From Xanthomonas bonasiae (GTDB lineage: Bacteria; Pseudomonadota; Gammaproteobacteria; Xanthomonadales; Xanthomonadaceae): DNA of 57,257 nt. How positions within the stretch are numbered: position 1 is the stretch's first letter; the number at the start of each line of letters is the position of its first letter. The stretch covers positions 1 to 57,257 of the forward strand of contig NZ_JAFIWB010000032.1 in NCBI RefSeq assembly GCF_017163705.1, in the 5' to 3' direction. The notes beneath the pieces were generated by a model. The model saw nothing but the letters and a program-made list of their open reading frames with translations. It was not told where the DNA came from and ran no database searches. Shown piece after piece: positions 17,129-25,471 of this stretch. Both the position numbers and the translations under genes were made by a program.

Positions 17129-18600
17129 CGTGGCGTTTCCTGGCTGCGGAGCGTGCGCGCCATGGCATAGCGCTGCTCCAGTTGTTTGCGATCGACCTTG
17201 TCGCTGTTGCCGGTGGGCAACGCGTCCACGGCGATCAGTTCGGAGGGAATCATGTAGGCCGGCACGCGGCGAGCGAGTTGCTGCTTCCAGTCCCGCAGCG
17301 CATCCGGCAGCGGCTGTACCGCGCCGACGCCCGGCACCGACAGTTCGACGAAGCCGATCATCCGCACCAGGCTGCCATCGGGCCGGCGCAGCACCACGGC
17401 AGCACCGGCGACCACGCCGTCCAGGGTCGACAGCGCCGCATCCACTTCGGCCAGTTCGATGCGATAGCCGTTGAGCTTGATCTGGTCGTCCCTGCGGCCG
17501 CGGAAGTAGAGCCGGCCCTGCGCATCGACCTCGCCCAGGTCGCCGCTGCGGTAGGCACGCTTGCCGTTGTGCTCGAACAGCACGCCCTGGTCGAGGTCGG
17601 GGCGGTCCAGATAGCCGCGCATCACGTGGTCGCCGGCCATGCAGATCTCGCCGGCGTCGAGGAAAATCTCGGCATACGGCTTGGCTACGCCGATCGGAAA
17701 CGGGTTGGGTGCGGCCGCGCGCAGTGCGGCATCGATCTCCACCCAGGTGGTGGAACAGGTCGCTTCGGTCGGGCCGTAGGAGTTGACGATGCGCGCCTGC
17801 GGAAAGCGCGCCCACACCTCTTCGGCCACACGCGGGGTCAGCGACTCGGCGCCGAACACGAACACCTGCAGCGCGGGCAGGCGCTCGGCGCTGAAGCGCG
17901 GATTGAGCAGCTGCTGGCGCACGAACGAGGGCGTGGACGCCCACACCGCCACGTCGGACTGGCGCAGATGGTCGACGAAACGGTCGCTATCGGCGATCAC
18001 CTCGCGCGGGCACAGCACGCAGCACCCGCCCAGACCGAGCGCGCCGCACAGGTCGAACAGCGAGAAATCGAAGTTGAACAGCATCTGGTTGAGGAAGGCC
18101 GGCGCCGGCCCCAGCGCCAGGCAGTCGCGGATCCAGCCGGCGAACAGGGCCACGCTGTCGCGGCCGATCTGCACGCCTTTGGGATCGCCGGTGCTGCCGG
18201 AGGTGAACATGATGTAGGCCAGCTCCGGCACCGCCAGCGCGCGCGCGTCGTCGGCACCAGGGCCGAACGCATCGGTGGCGGCGTCGTAGACCGCGGCGGC
18301 ATGCACCAGCGCGACGATGCGCTGCAACCGCGCCGGCGGATTGATGGTGTCCACCGGCACATAGGTCACGCCCAGCTGCAGGCAGCCGAGCATGGCCACC
18401 ACGAAGGCGGACTGCTTGTGGCCCCAGATCACCAGCGCATGGCCCGGCTGCACGCCAGCGCGCTGCGCGCGGGCGGCCCACTCCTGCGTGGCCTGGTACA
18501 CCCCGGCCCAGTCCAGCACGCCGTCTGCATCGCGCAGCGCGGGCGCCTGCGCGGCGTGTTCGCGCTCGACGAAACGGCATCGCTCGAAATCAAAGCGCAT
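17125..18600 (-). CDS. DltA/PltF-like amino-acid adenylating enzyme
   Basis: A 491-residue stand-alone adenylation domain that should activate a carboxylic or amino acid as AMP ester and load it on the adjacent carrier protein. Core motifs: phosphate loop FTSGSTGDPKG (132-142), FNFDFS (175-180), YGPTE (275-279), RSGDLG (351-356), GRRDDQIKLNGYR, and a C-terminal PTGNSDKVDRK with the catalytic Lys. Overall it resembles D-alanine ligase DltA. The residue corresponding to the DltA Cys that favours D-alanine (motif FCGE) is Gly250 here (VFGAE), so another substrate is likely; the aligned pocket (Asp177, Phe178, Phe181) gives no clear match. An AGGAG lies 8 bases before the ATG. Product chemistry is inferred from neighbours: carrier protein 27 bp upstream, MBOAT next to it. 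Confidence 0.85.
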   Translation of the reverse strand: MRFDFERCRFVEREHAAQAPALRDADGVLDWAGVYQATQEWAARAQRAGVQPGHALVIWGHKQSAFVVAMLGCLQLGVTYVPVDTINPPARLQRIVALVHAAAVYDAATDAFGPGADDARALAVPELAYIMFTSGSTGDPKGVQIGRDSVALFAGWIRDCLALGPAPAFLNQMLFNFDFSLFDLCGALGLGGCCVLCPREVIADSDRFVDHLRQSDVAVWASTPSFVRQQLLNPRFSAERLPALQVFVFGAESLTPRVAEEVWARFPQARIVNSYGPTEATCSTTWVEIDAALRAAAPNPFPIGVAKPYAEIFLDAGEICMAGDHVMRGYLDRPDLDQGVLFEHNGKRAYRSGDLGEVDAQGRLYFRGRRDDQIKLNGYRIELAEVDAALSTLDGVVAGAAVVLRRPDGSLVRMIGFVELSVPGVGAVQPLPDALRDWKQQLARRVPAYMIPSELIAVDALPTGNSDKVDRKQLEQRYAMARTLRSQETPR

Positions 18601-18627
18601 GCATGCGGCTCCTGGCGCGGTCCGCGC

Positions 18628-18858
18628 TCAACGCCGGTGCGCGGCCACGTACTCGGCCAGCACCTGCACCGATTCGACCAGCGTGTCGATCTCGTCGATC
18701 GGCAGGGTCACGCCGAGACGGTCCTTGACCTCGACCATCAGCTGCACCTTGGACATCGAATCGAATAACGATTCCATGTATTCGTCGGGCTGCACGCGGG
18801 TGCCGATCACGCTCTCGACGATGTCGCTCAGCTGGGTCTGGAGGGTCTGCATGTCCAT
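18628..18858 (-). CDS. Acyl/aminoacyl carrier protein, DltC/PltL-like
   Basis: A 76-residue acidic carrier protein. Ser34 in LFDSMSKVQLMVEV is the expected phosphopantetheine attachment site, and the following KDRLGVTLPIDEID fits helix 2/3 of DltC- and PltL-type carriers. The ATG at 18858 has AAGGTG six bases upstream; a GTG at 18867 lies inside that site and was rejected. It starts 13 bp after the MBOAT gene and precedes the adenylation enzyme by 27 bp, as expected for a load-and-transfer module. It needs a phosphopantetheinyl transferase encoded elsewhere. Confidence 0.88.
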   Translation of the reverse strand: MDMQTLQTQLSDIVESVIGTRVQPDEYMESLFDSMSKVQLMVEVKDRLGVTLPIDEIDTLVESVQVLAEYVAAHRR

Positions 18859-18871
18859 GGGGTTCACCTTG

Positions 18872-20452
18872 TCAGAACTGGAAATAGAGGAAACGCGATG
18901 CCTTGTGCAGGCTCGACAGGCACAGCACGAGCAGCGACAGCATCGCCAGCAACCACGGCAGGTTGGGCTGCCAGCGCATCCACGCGCGCGGCGCCGGGTT
19001 CGGCTTGCTCAACGCGGGCGAGTACACGCCCATGATCTGGTGCGCGTTCGGCGCCAGCCATACAAGCGCCAGCAGCAGCGCGATGTACAGCAACTGCACG
19101 TGGTGGCCGATCAGCAGGCGCCAGGCATCGCCCAGGCCCATGCCGGCGATATGGCCGAGGCCGTGCAGGCTTTCCGCGCCGCGCAGGCCGGCCATGCCCT
19201 GCACCAACTTCCATGCATCGCCCACGCCATCGGCGCGGAAGAACGCCTGCGCCACCAGCACCGCAGCGAAGGTCAGCAACAGGTAACCGACATGCTGCAG
19301 CGGATTGAACGTGCGCAGCGCCGCCGGCGTGCGGCCGACGACGAAGATGCGCCAGGCATGGTTGATCGCCAGGTAGGCGGCATGCAGCAGACCGAAGATC
19401 AGGAACTGCAGGCCGGCGCCATGCCAGATGCCGGCCAGGCCCATCGCCCACACCGTGGGCAGCACGATCAACGACAGGAAGCCGCCCGCCGAGGCCACCG
19501 CGGCCGGGCCGCTGGCGCGCCCGTGGCGGCTGCGCCAGCGCGTCACCGCCATCGCCACCGGGTAGTACAGGTAGGCGGTGATGTAGCGGGTCAGGGTCAT
19601 GTGCCAGCGCGACCAGAAGTCGATCACGCTGGTCGCCTTGTACGGCGAATTGAAGTTGAGCGGGAAGCGGATGCCGAACATCCGCGCCAGCCCCAGCGCC
19701 ATGTCCGAGTAGCCGGAGAAATCGAAATACAGCTGCAGCGCGTAGCTCAACGCGGTGGCCCATGCGCCCCACAACTGCAGCTCGCCGGTGCTGGCGAAAC
19801 CGGCGTCGGCGTACGGCGCGATGCTGTCGGCCAGCAACACCTTCTTGGCCAGGCCGATCACGAACAGCATGCCGCCGACTGACAGGTTGTCGGCGTGGAA
19901 GCGGTAGGTCTCGCGCCTGCTGAACTGCGGCATCATTTCCTTGTGGTGGAGGATGGGGCCGGCGATCAGGTGCGGGAAGAAGGTCACGAACAGCACGTAG
20001 CTGAGCGGGCTGCGGTCGTTGACCAGGCCGGCGCGGCAGTCGAGCAGGTAGCCGATCTGGGTGAAGGTGAAGAAGGAAATGCCCAGCGGCAGGATCAACG
20101 CATCCATCGGGCCGATGTCGACGCCCAGGTCGTGCGCGAAGGTGACCATGGCCGCGACGTACTTGTAGTGCATCAGCAACGCCAGGTCGGCGACCACGCC
20201 CAGCGCGACCACCAGCAGTTGCAGCCGTGGCCGCTGGGCCAGCGCCAGCACGAGCAGGCTGACCAGGTAATTGAACACGATCGAGCCGAGCAGCAGCACC
20301 ACGAACTGCGGATTCCACCAGCCGTAGAACACGATCGAGGCCACGCACAGCCACAGCGCGGCCAGGCGCGGCTGCAGCGCACCGAGCAGGTAGTGCACGC
20401 CCAGCGCGATCGGCAGGAACAGCAGCAGGAACAGGAAGGAGTTGAACAGCAT
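18872..20452 (-). CDS. MBOAT O-acyltransferase, AlgI/DltB/WssH-like
   Basis: A 526-residue polytopic membrane protein starting MLFNSFLFLLLFLPIAL, the usual AlgI-type N-terminus. It has about 11 to 13 hydrophobic helices and the family motifs LPLGISFFTFTQIGYLLDC, FFPHLIAGPILHH, LYFDFSGYSDMALGLARMFGI, NFNSPYKATSVIDFWSRWHMTL and AGIWHGAGLQFLIFG, where His in WHG is the catalytic histidine. Such proteins move acyl groups from a cytoplasmic donor across the inner membrane onto a polysaccharide or teichoic acid. Its neighbours supply a donor (carrier protein plus adenylation enzyme, as in dlt) and periplasmic partners (two AlgX/J-like, one AlgF-like, as in alg and wss). That hybrid context is unusual. 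Confidence 0.93.
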   Translation of the reverse strand: MLFNSFLFLLLFLPIALGVHYLLGALQPRLAALWLCVASIVFYGWWNPQFVVLLLGSIVFNYLVSLLVLALAQRPRLQLLVVALGVVADLALLMHYKYVAAMVTFAHDLGVDIGPMDALILPLGISFFTFTQIGYLLDCRAGLVNDRSPLSYVLFVTFFPHLIAGPILHHKEMMPQFSRRETYRFHADNLSVGGMLFVIGLAKKVLLADSIAPYADAGFASTGELQLWGAWATALSYALQLYFDFSGYSDMALGLARMFGIRFPLNFNSPYKATSVIDFWSRWHMTLTRYITAYLYYPVAMAVTRWRSRHGRASGPAAVASAGGFLSLIVLPTVWAMGLAGIWHGAGLQFLIFGLLHAAYLAINHAWRIFVVGRTPAALRTFNPLQHVGYLLLTFAAVLVAQAFFRADGVGDAWKLVQGMAGLRGAESLHGLGHIAGMGLGDAWRLLIGHHVQLLYIALLLALVWLAPNAHQIMGVYSPALSKPNPAPRAWMRWQPNLPWLLAMLSLLVLCLSSLHKASRFLYFQF

Positions 20453-20465
20453 CGTCGGTCGGCGC

Positions 20466-21590
20466 TCAGTCGATCCCGGCCAATGCCGCCTGCTCGCCAT
20501 CGGTCAGCGGCAAGGACAGGGCCATTTCGGAGAATTCCCAGATCACCAGCTTCAGGCTCGGCGGCCATTGCGCGCGCTGCGGCCAGGCCGCCAGCAGCGC
20601 GCCGGAGAACTGGCCGCCGTCCAGGCTCTGGTTCCACACTTCGCGGCTCAGGGCATTGCCCAGGCGCTCGCCGAACAGGCTGCGACGCCCGTTGGAGCTG
20701 CCCAGCAGCAGCACCTCCACCGGCGGTGTGTCGTCGAGCAGACCGCCGCCGCGCAGCGGCGCGATGCTCTGCTCCGGTTCGCGATCCAGCGCCGGGCGCC
20801 AGGCCGGCGGCGCGTGCTCCAGGCCGGCCAGCACGATCAGGTCGCCCATCCGCGGCGTCGGCGCGCCGGGCGCGGCGACGGCGAAGGCCTGCCCGCCGCG
20901 CCCGCCGAGCAGCGGCAGCGCGGAGGCGGCTACCGCATCGGCCGCGCGCTGCGCGCCGATCCGGTTCATGTGCACGTCGGTGCGGAAGAACACCGGCACG
21001 TCGCCGGCCTGCAGCACCGGCAGCAGGTCGGTCGAGGCCACGCCCGCGGCGGCCAGCGCCTGTTGCCATTGCCCCAGCCGCGCGCGCATCGGCGCCGAAT
21101 AGCCCAGGCCGCAGGTGTGCGCCTGCTCGATCCGTGATTTGTCCGGCACCACCACCACCAACAGCTGCACACCCTGCGCCTGCAACTGCCGCGACCAATG
21201 CCGCATCAGCCGCACGCGCTGCGCGAACACCGCTTCGCCGGCCGCCGCCGGCGGACGCAGGCCATCGCGGTAGAACAACCAGCCCGGGCAACCCAGCGCG
21301 ACCTGCGGCCCCGCATCGCCGAGCAGCCGATAGCGCAACGCCGCGCCGACCAGATCGGCGCGCGCCTGCAACGGCAGCTGCAACGCCGCATCGATCGCAC
21401 GGCCGGCCGCGCCATCGCTCCAGCGCGCCGGCGCCAGCGACGCCGCCGGCAGCGGCGCGCAGCCAAGCAGCCAGCCGCCGCACGCCAGGCCGGCGAGCAG
21501 CAGCACCACCAGCACCGCGGCCGTGGCGAAGTGCGCACGCGCCGGCGCGGCCGGCGGCAGGGGCGCGGGCGCGCCGGGACGTGCAGGCAT
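20466..21590 (-). CDS. AlgJ-like SGNH acyltransferase, membrane-anchored
   Basis: A 374-residue protein with a cytoplasmic Pro/Ala-rich tail, one N-terminal membrane segment (ATAAVLVVLLLAGLACGGWLL) and a periplasmic domain of the AlgJ/AlgX SGNH type. Visible elements are GCPGWLFYRDGL (conserved dehydrated-loop GxxGWLF), QLLVVVVPDKSRIE, the Asp-x-x-His pair in FFRTDVHMNRIGAQ and the nucleophile region LLLGSSNG. This family finishes O-acylation of polysaccharide in the periplasm. It lies 3 bp after the other AlgX-like gene and 13 bp before the MBOAT gene. Two such proteins in one operon suggest division of labour, for example one catalytic and one polymer-binding, as for AlgJ and AlgX. Confidence 0.82.
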   Translation of the reverse strand: MPARPGAPAPLPPAAPARAHFATAAVLVVLLLAGLACGGWLLGCAPLPAASLAPARWSDGAAGRAIDAALQLPLQARADLVGAALRYRLLGDAGPQVALGCPGWLFYRDGLRPPAAAGEAVFAQRVRLMRHWSRQLQAQGVQLLVVVVPDKSRIEQAHTCGLGYSAPMRARLGQWQQALAAAGVASTDLLPVLQAGDVPVFFRTDVHMNRIGAQRAADAVAASALPLLGGRGGQAFAVAAPGAPTPRMGDLIVLAGLEHAPPAWRPALDREPEQSIAPLRGGGLLDDTPPVEVLLLGSSNGRRSLFGERLGNALSREVWNQSLDGGQFSGALLAAWPQRAQWPPSLKLVIWEFSEMALSLPLTDGEQAALAGID

Positions 21591-21593
21591 CGG

Positions 21594-22616
21594 CTACTTT
21601 CCCACGGCCTTGTGCAGGCGCGCCTGCCACTGCGCCGCGCTCATGATCGAGGCGTTGTCCCACTGCCCGCGCGCATCCGGGCCCTGCGCATAGGACGGCT
21701 CGAACATCTGCCACACCAGCACCTGCGGCCTGGCCTTCTGGAACTCGGGCGATTCCAGGTATTCCAGCAGCATCGCCCAGGGACCGACGTTGCCGGGCTT
21801 CCAGTTCACCGAGACCGGGCGATCCAGCAGGTTGGACAGTTTCTGCGGGAAGCCGAAATACGGCTGCACCATGCTGTGCCCGGTGACATGCAGCGGCGCC
21901 GGCGCATCGTCCAGCAGCGCCTGCTGCTCGGACTGGCGGCGCACGCTGAAGGTGTCGCGGCCGATCGCCTTGCGCTGCGCATCGGTCAGGAACAGTTCGG
22001 CCAGATCGCCGAAGCGGCGCTCGGTGATCTCGCTGCCCAGGGCCATGCCGGTGCCGTCCTGGCCCTGCAGCCGCGGCACGCGCTGGCGGACCTGCGCGGC
22101 CACCGCCACCGCCACCGCGTCGGCCGCCGGCTGGGTCCAGTGCTGGTCGCTGCGGTAGAACACCTCCTGCCCGCCCTGCTTGACCTGGCGCAGCACCTGC
22201 AGCGCATCCACCGCCGGCACCTGCGCCTTGCCCAGGCCATCGTGAATCAGCGCATAGCGCCCGCGCACCGCATCGCTCATGCGCTTGCCGTCGGGCAGCT
22301 TGTCCTCGTAGAACAGGGCCTTGTCCGGCAACACCAGCACGTCCAGCTCCACGCCGGCCGCGGCCAGCGCGGTACGGGCTTCGGCGATCAACGCGGTATT
22401 GCGCTCGATCGCCGCGCCATCGACCTCGGTCAGGCTGCCCCAGGCAGGGAACAACCAGCCGTCCTTGCCGACCAGCACGATCGAGGAATCCTGCGCGGCG
22501 GCGGCGGCCGGAGCCGGAGCCTGGGCCAGCGCCGGCACGGCGGCGAACGCGCACAGCAGGCCCAGCCACAGGGCACGCGTACGCATGGGAACAATCGGGG
22601 CGACAGCATCGGTCAT
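21594..22616 (-). CDS. AlgX/AlgJ-like SGNH periplasmic protein
   Basis: A 340-residue protein. The ATG at 22616 (MTDAVAPIVP) has GAAAGAA upstream; an internal ATG 30 bases later begins the signal peptide (MRTRALWLGLLCAFAAVPALAQ) directly. The mature domain shows VGKDGWLFPAWGSL, DVLVLPDKALFYED, FYRSDQHWTQPAADA (Asp/His catalytic pair) and VTGHSMVQPYFGFP (Ser nucleophile), then LVWQMFEPSY: the AlgX/AlgJ hydrolase core without the carbohydrate-binding extension of AlgX. It sits 20 bp after the NfrA-like gene. Together with its neighbour it probably transfers the acyl group to the exported polymer. Confidence 0.85.
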   Translation of the reverse strand: MTDAVAPIVPMRTRALWLGLLCAFAAVPALAQAPAPAAAAAQDSSIVLVGKDGWLFPAWGSLTEVDGAAIERNTALIAEARTALAAAGVELDVLVLPDKALFYEDKLPDGKRMSDAVRGRYALIHDGLGKAQVPAVDALQVLRQVKQGGQEVFYRSDQHWTQPAADAVAVAVAAQVRQRVPRLQGQDGTGMALGSEITERRFGDLAELFLTDAQRKAIGRDTFSVRRQSEQQALLDDAPAPLHVTGHSMVQPYFGFPQKLSNLLDRPVSVNWKPGNVGPWAMLLEYLESPEFQKARPQVLVWQMFEPSYAQGPDARGQWDNASIMSAAQWQARLHKAVGK

Positions 22617-22636
22617 GGCGGTTCTTTCGGCAGGTG

Positions 22637-25471
22637 TCAGTAGTTGAAGGTGGCGGTGGCGAACAGGCCCTTGGCCCGCTGGGAATCGCCGCCGCCGAAT
22701 GCGAAGCGGTACTGCACGCTCAGGTCCAGCGAGGAGCGCGCCGCGTTGTAACGGTCCTCGCGGAACCAGTAGCGCACGCCGAGGCCGGGGCCGGCGCCCA
22801 GGGACCAGCTGCGATCGGTGTCGGACAGGGCGAACGCCTGCTCGCCGATCAGCGGGTAGTCGATGCCGCTGACCCGCGAGCGCTGGTCGAGCCAGTCCGC
22901 GGCCACCACCAGATACGGATTGAGCACCCAGCGGGTCTGCTCGGCGCCGAACCGGTAGCTGCGGCCGGCACGCAGTTCCGCGGCGGCGAACGCTTGCGTG
23001 CGGTGCAGGCGGCCATCGGAGTCGAGCAGGGTTTCCACCGGCGCGCCGGTGGTGTCCAACCGATCCACGCTGAAGCGCGCGCGGTTGTCGTCCCAGCTGT
23101 AGCCGGCCTGCGCATAGCCGCTCAGCGTCCACCACTGGTTGACGTCGGTGCGCACGCCGGTGCCGTGATAGAAGCCGTAGGTCAGGTACGACATCCAGCC
23201 GCCGGCATGGTCGTCCAGGCGATAGCGCGCCAGCGTGTTGATCTGCTGCGGCTGGTTGGAATCGCGCTGGATGCGGCACTGGATCGCGGCCGCGTCCGGA
23301 TAGACGCCGCCGCTGCGGGTGCCGCTGCCGAGGAACTGGCGGCGCTCGATGCCGGCGCTCAGGCCGGTGCGACCGAACGCGTAGCGCACGCCGAACGATC
23401 CGACGGTGGAGGGCCAGCCGGCGCTGGAACGCGAGCGGCTCAAACGCTCGGCACGGGCGCGCGCGTCCTCGGTGGCTTCGCCGGTGCACGGGTCGACGGC
23501 GCGCACGGATTCGAACGTGCCGCCCTCGTCGTACAGCGTGTTGGCCGCGCGCGCATACGCTTCGAGCGTGCCATGGCGGTTGTTGAGCGCCGCGGGCCGC
23601 CAGAACGCCTCCAGCGTGCTGAACACCGAATCGCCGGGGGTGCTGATCGCCGTGCCGCCCAGGTTGCTCGCGGCCTGGCGCGCGCCGCGGTAGCCGGCCG
23701 AGGCGGTGATGCCCCACTCGCGCCCGAGGTTGGCGATCGAACTGCGCGTGTTGTAGCGCTGCGCCGTGTCCAGCGGCAACGCGCCCTGGTCGGCGCGGTC
23801 GATCGCGCTGCGCAGCAGCGCCACCGCCTGCGCGTTGTCGCCGTTGGCGGCGCTGGCATAGGCCTGGTCGAGCACCACGCTGGGCGGTGCCTTGCCGGTG
23901 GCCTCGGCCGCGCGGAAATCGTCGAGCGCCTGCGCCGGTTGCCCGTCGCGCTGCTGCAGGTAGCCGCGCTGCATCAGCAGCCCGGCATCGGCCGGGCGCT
24001 GGCCCAAGGCCCTGTCCAGGCGCTGCCGCGCCTGCGCGCGTTGCGCACGGTCGCCGGCGGCCAGCGCGGTGGTGAGCAGGTTCTGCAGACTGGCGTTGTC
24101 CGGGTTCTCCTGCAGCGCGCGCTGCGCTTCGCGGATGGCCTCCTGGTAATCGCGCCGTCCGTAGGCGGCGTAGGCGCGCTGCGCGGCGCTGCCGGTGCCC
24201 TGCAGGTCGGCCGGCGTCAGTTCGCACTGGGTGCCGTACGGCGTATCGCGGCATTGCTGGAACGGCGCCGGGTACGTCGCCAGGGTCAGCGACGGCGCCG
24301 GGCGCGCGCTGCGCAGCGCCTTCTCGCGCTGGGCGATGGCCTGGCCGAACTGCTTGCGCGCAGTCTCGTCCGCGCCGGCCAGCGGATCGGCCTGCAACGG
24401 CTGCAGCAGGCGCGCGCCACGTGCACGATCGCCCGCAGCGATCGCCGCATCCACCGCCAGCAGGCGCACGTTGCGCTGCTGCTGCGGATCCAGCCAGTCC
24501 TGGCGCAGGGCCGCGTCGAAATCGGCATTGGCCTGGTCGGTATGCAACTGGCGCTGGCGCAGATACGCGCGCATCACCAGCGCCACGGTGTCTTCGCTGT
24601 CGTTGTCCAGCGCCGCGTCGGCAGTGGCCTCGGCGGCGGGCAACTGCCCGTCCAGCAGTTGCGCGGTCATCAGCAGCAGGCGATGCGAGGCCACGTCCGG
24701 CGCATACGCCACCGCTTGCCGGGCGTACCCGGCGGCGGTGGCGAAGTCCTGTTCGATCAACGCCTGGTAGCCCTGCTGTGCCGGCTTGACCGCGCGCTGG
24801 CGGCCCAGCGCCACGCGCTTGGCCTGCAGGTCGGCGACATTCGGCGCGCCCAGCTGGATCGCCGCGGCGGCGGCGGCCTCGGCCTGTTCGAACTGCTGCC
24901 GGGCCTCCAGCGCGGCCACCCACAGCACCGCCCAGGCGCCCTGCTGCGGCTGCTGGCGGAAGGCCTGTTCGGCCTTGTCCGCGGCCTCGGCCATGCGATC
25001 GTTGTTGTAGGCGTCGTAAGCCTCGGTGGCGAGCGCGAACGCGCGCCGGTAGGCCTGCTCGGCCGGGCTCGGATGCGCGCTGGCGCGTGGCGCGGATGCA
25101 CCGCCGGCACGCGCAGCCGTCGCGGTGGCGGGTGCCGCGTTCGCGCTGGCCGCCAAGTGCGGCAATGCCGGATCCTGCAGCCCGTCGGCGAGCGCACGGC
25201 GCGCCTGCGCGCGCGCTTCGTCGCCGCGACCCAGCTTCTGCAGCGCGTAGATCTGCAACAGGCGCAGGCGCACCACGTCCGGGCGCAGCCGCGCCGCTTC
25301 GGCCGCCTGGCGATTGGCCTGCTGGTAATCGCCGCGGGCGTAGGACGCGTAGGCATCCTCGGCGATGCGATAGGCGGCGCCGGCCAACGGCAGTTGCTGC
25401 GCGTGCGCGGTGGCGCTACCCAGGCCGAGCAGGCTCAGGGCGATCACGCTGGAGAGCAGGCTGATTCTCAT
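22637..25471 (-). CDS. nfrA: NfrA-like TPR/beta-barrel outer-membrane exopolysaccharide exporter
   Basis: A 944-residue protein: signal peptide (MRISLLSSVIALSLLGLGSATAHAQ), many TPR-like helical repeats (about 30-530, for example AYASYARGDYQQANRQAAEAARLRP), then a C-terminal region (about 560-944) with the features of the phage N4 adsorption protein A C-terminal domain: ASAGYRGARQAASNLGGTAISTPGDSVFSTLEAFWRP, a run of amphipathic strands and a terminal aromatic residue (FATATFNY). In E. coli, NfrA is the outer-membrane component of the ManNAc exopolysaccharide (N4 glycan receptor) that phage N4 uses, working with NfrB. It overlaps the nfrB-like stop by 4 bp. It could equally be described as BcsC/PgaA-like in organisation, but the C-terminal part is not BcsC-like. 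Confidence 0.85.
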   Translation of the reverse strand: MRISLLSSVIALSLLGLGSATAHAQQLPLAGAAYRIAEDAYASYARGDYQQANRQAAEAARLRPDVVRLRLLQIYALQKLGRGDEARAQARRALADGLQDPALPHLAASANAAPATATAARAGGASAPRASAHPSPAEQAYRRAFALATEAYDAYNNDRMAEAADKAEQAFRQQPQQGAWAVLWVAALEARQQFEQAEAAAAAAIQLGAPNVADLQAKRVALGRQRAVKPAQQGYQALIEQDFATAAGYARQAVAYAPDVASHRLLLMTAQLLDGQLPAAEATADAALDNDSEDTVALVMRAYLRQRQLHTDQANADFDAALRQDWLDPQQQRNVRLLAVDAAIAAGDRARGARLLQPLQADPLAGADETARKQFGQAIAQREKALRSARPAPSLTLATYPAPFQQCRDTPYGTQCELTPADLQGTGSAAQRAYAAYGRRDYQEAIREAQRALQENPDNASLQNLLTTALAAGDRAQRAQARQRLDRALGQRPADAGLLMQRGYLQQRDGQPAQALDDFRAAEATGKAPPSVVLDQAYASAANGDNAQAVALLRSAIDRADQGALPLDTAQRYNTRSSIANLGREWGITASAGYRGARQAASNLGGTAISTPGDSVFSTLEAFWRPAALNNRHGTLEAYARAANTLYDEGGTFESVRAVDPCTGEATEDARARAERLSRSRSSAGWPSTVGSFGVRYAFGRTGLSAGIERRQFLGSGTRSGGVYPDAAAIQCRIQRDSNQPQQINTLARYRLDDHAGGWMSYLTYGFYHGTGVRTDVNQWWTLSGYAQAGYSWDDNRARFSVDRLDTTGAPVETLLDSDGRLHRTQAFAAAELRAGRSYRFGAEQTRWVLNPYLVVAADWLDQRSRVSGIDYPLIGEQAFALSDTDRSWSLGAGPGLGVRYWFREDRYNAARSSLDLSVQYRFAFGGGDSQRAKGLFATATFNY

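Noticed and set aside
22617-24923. Longer reading frame upstream of the AlgX-like gene
   Set aside because: It is an out-of-frame shadow of the nfrA-like gene; the real start is the ATG 20 bp after the nfrA stop.
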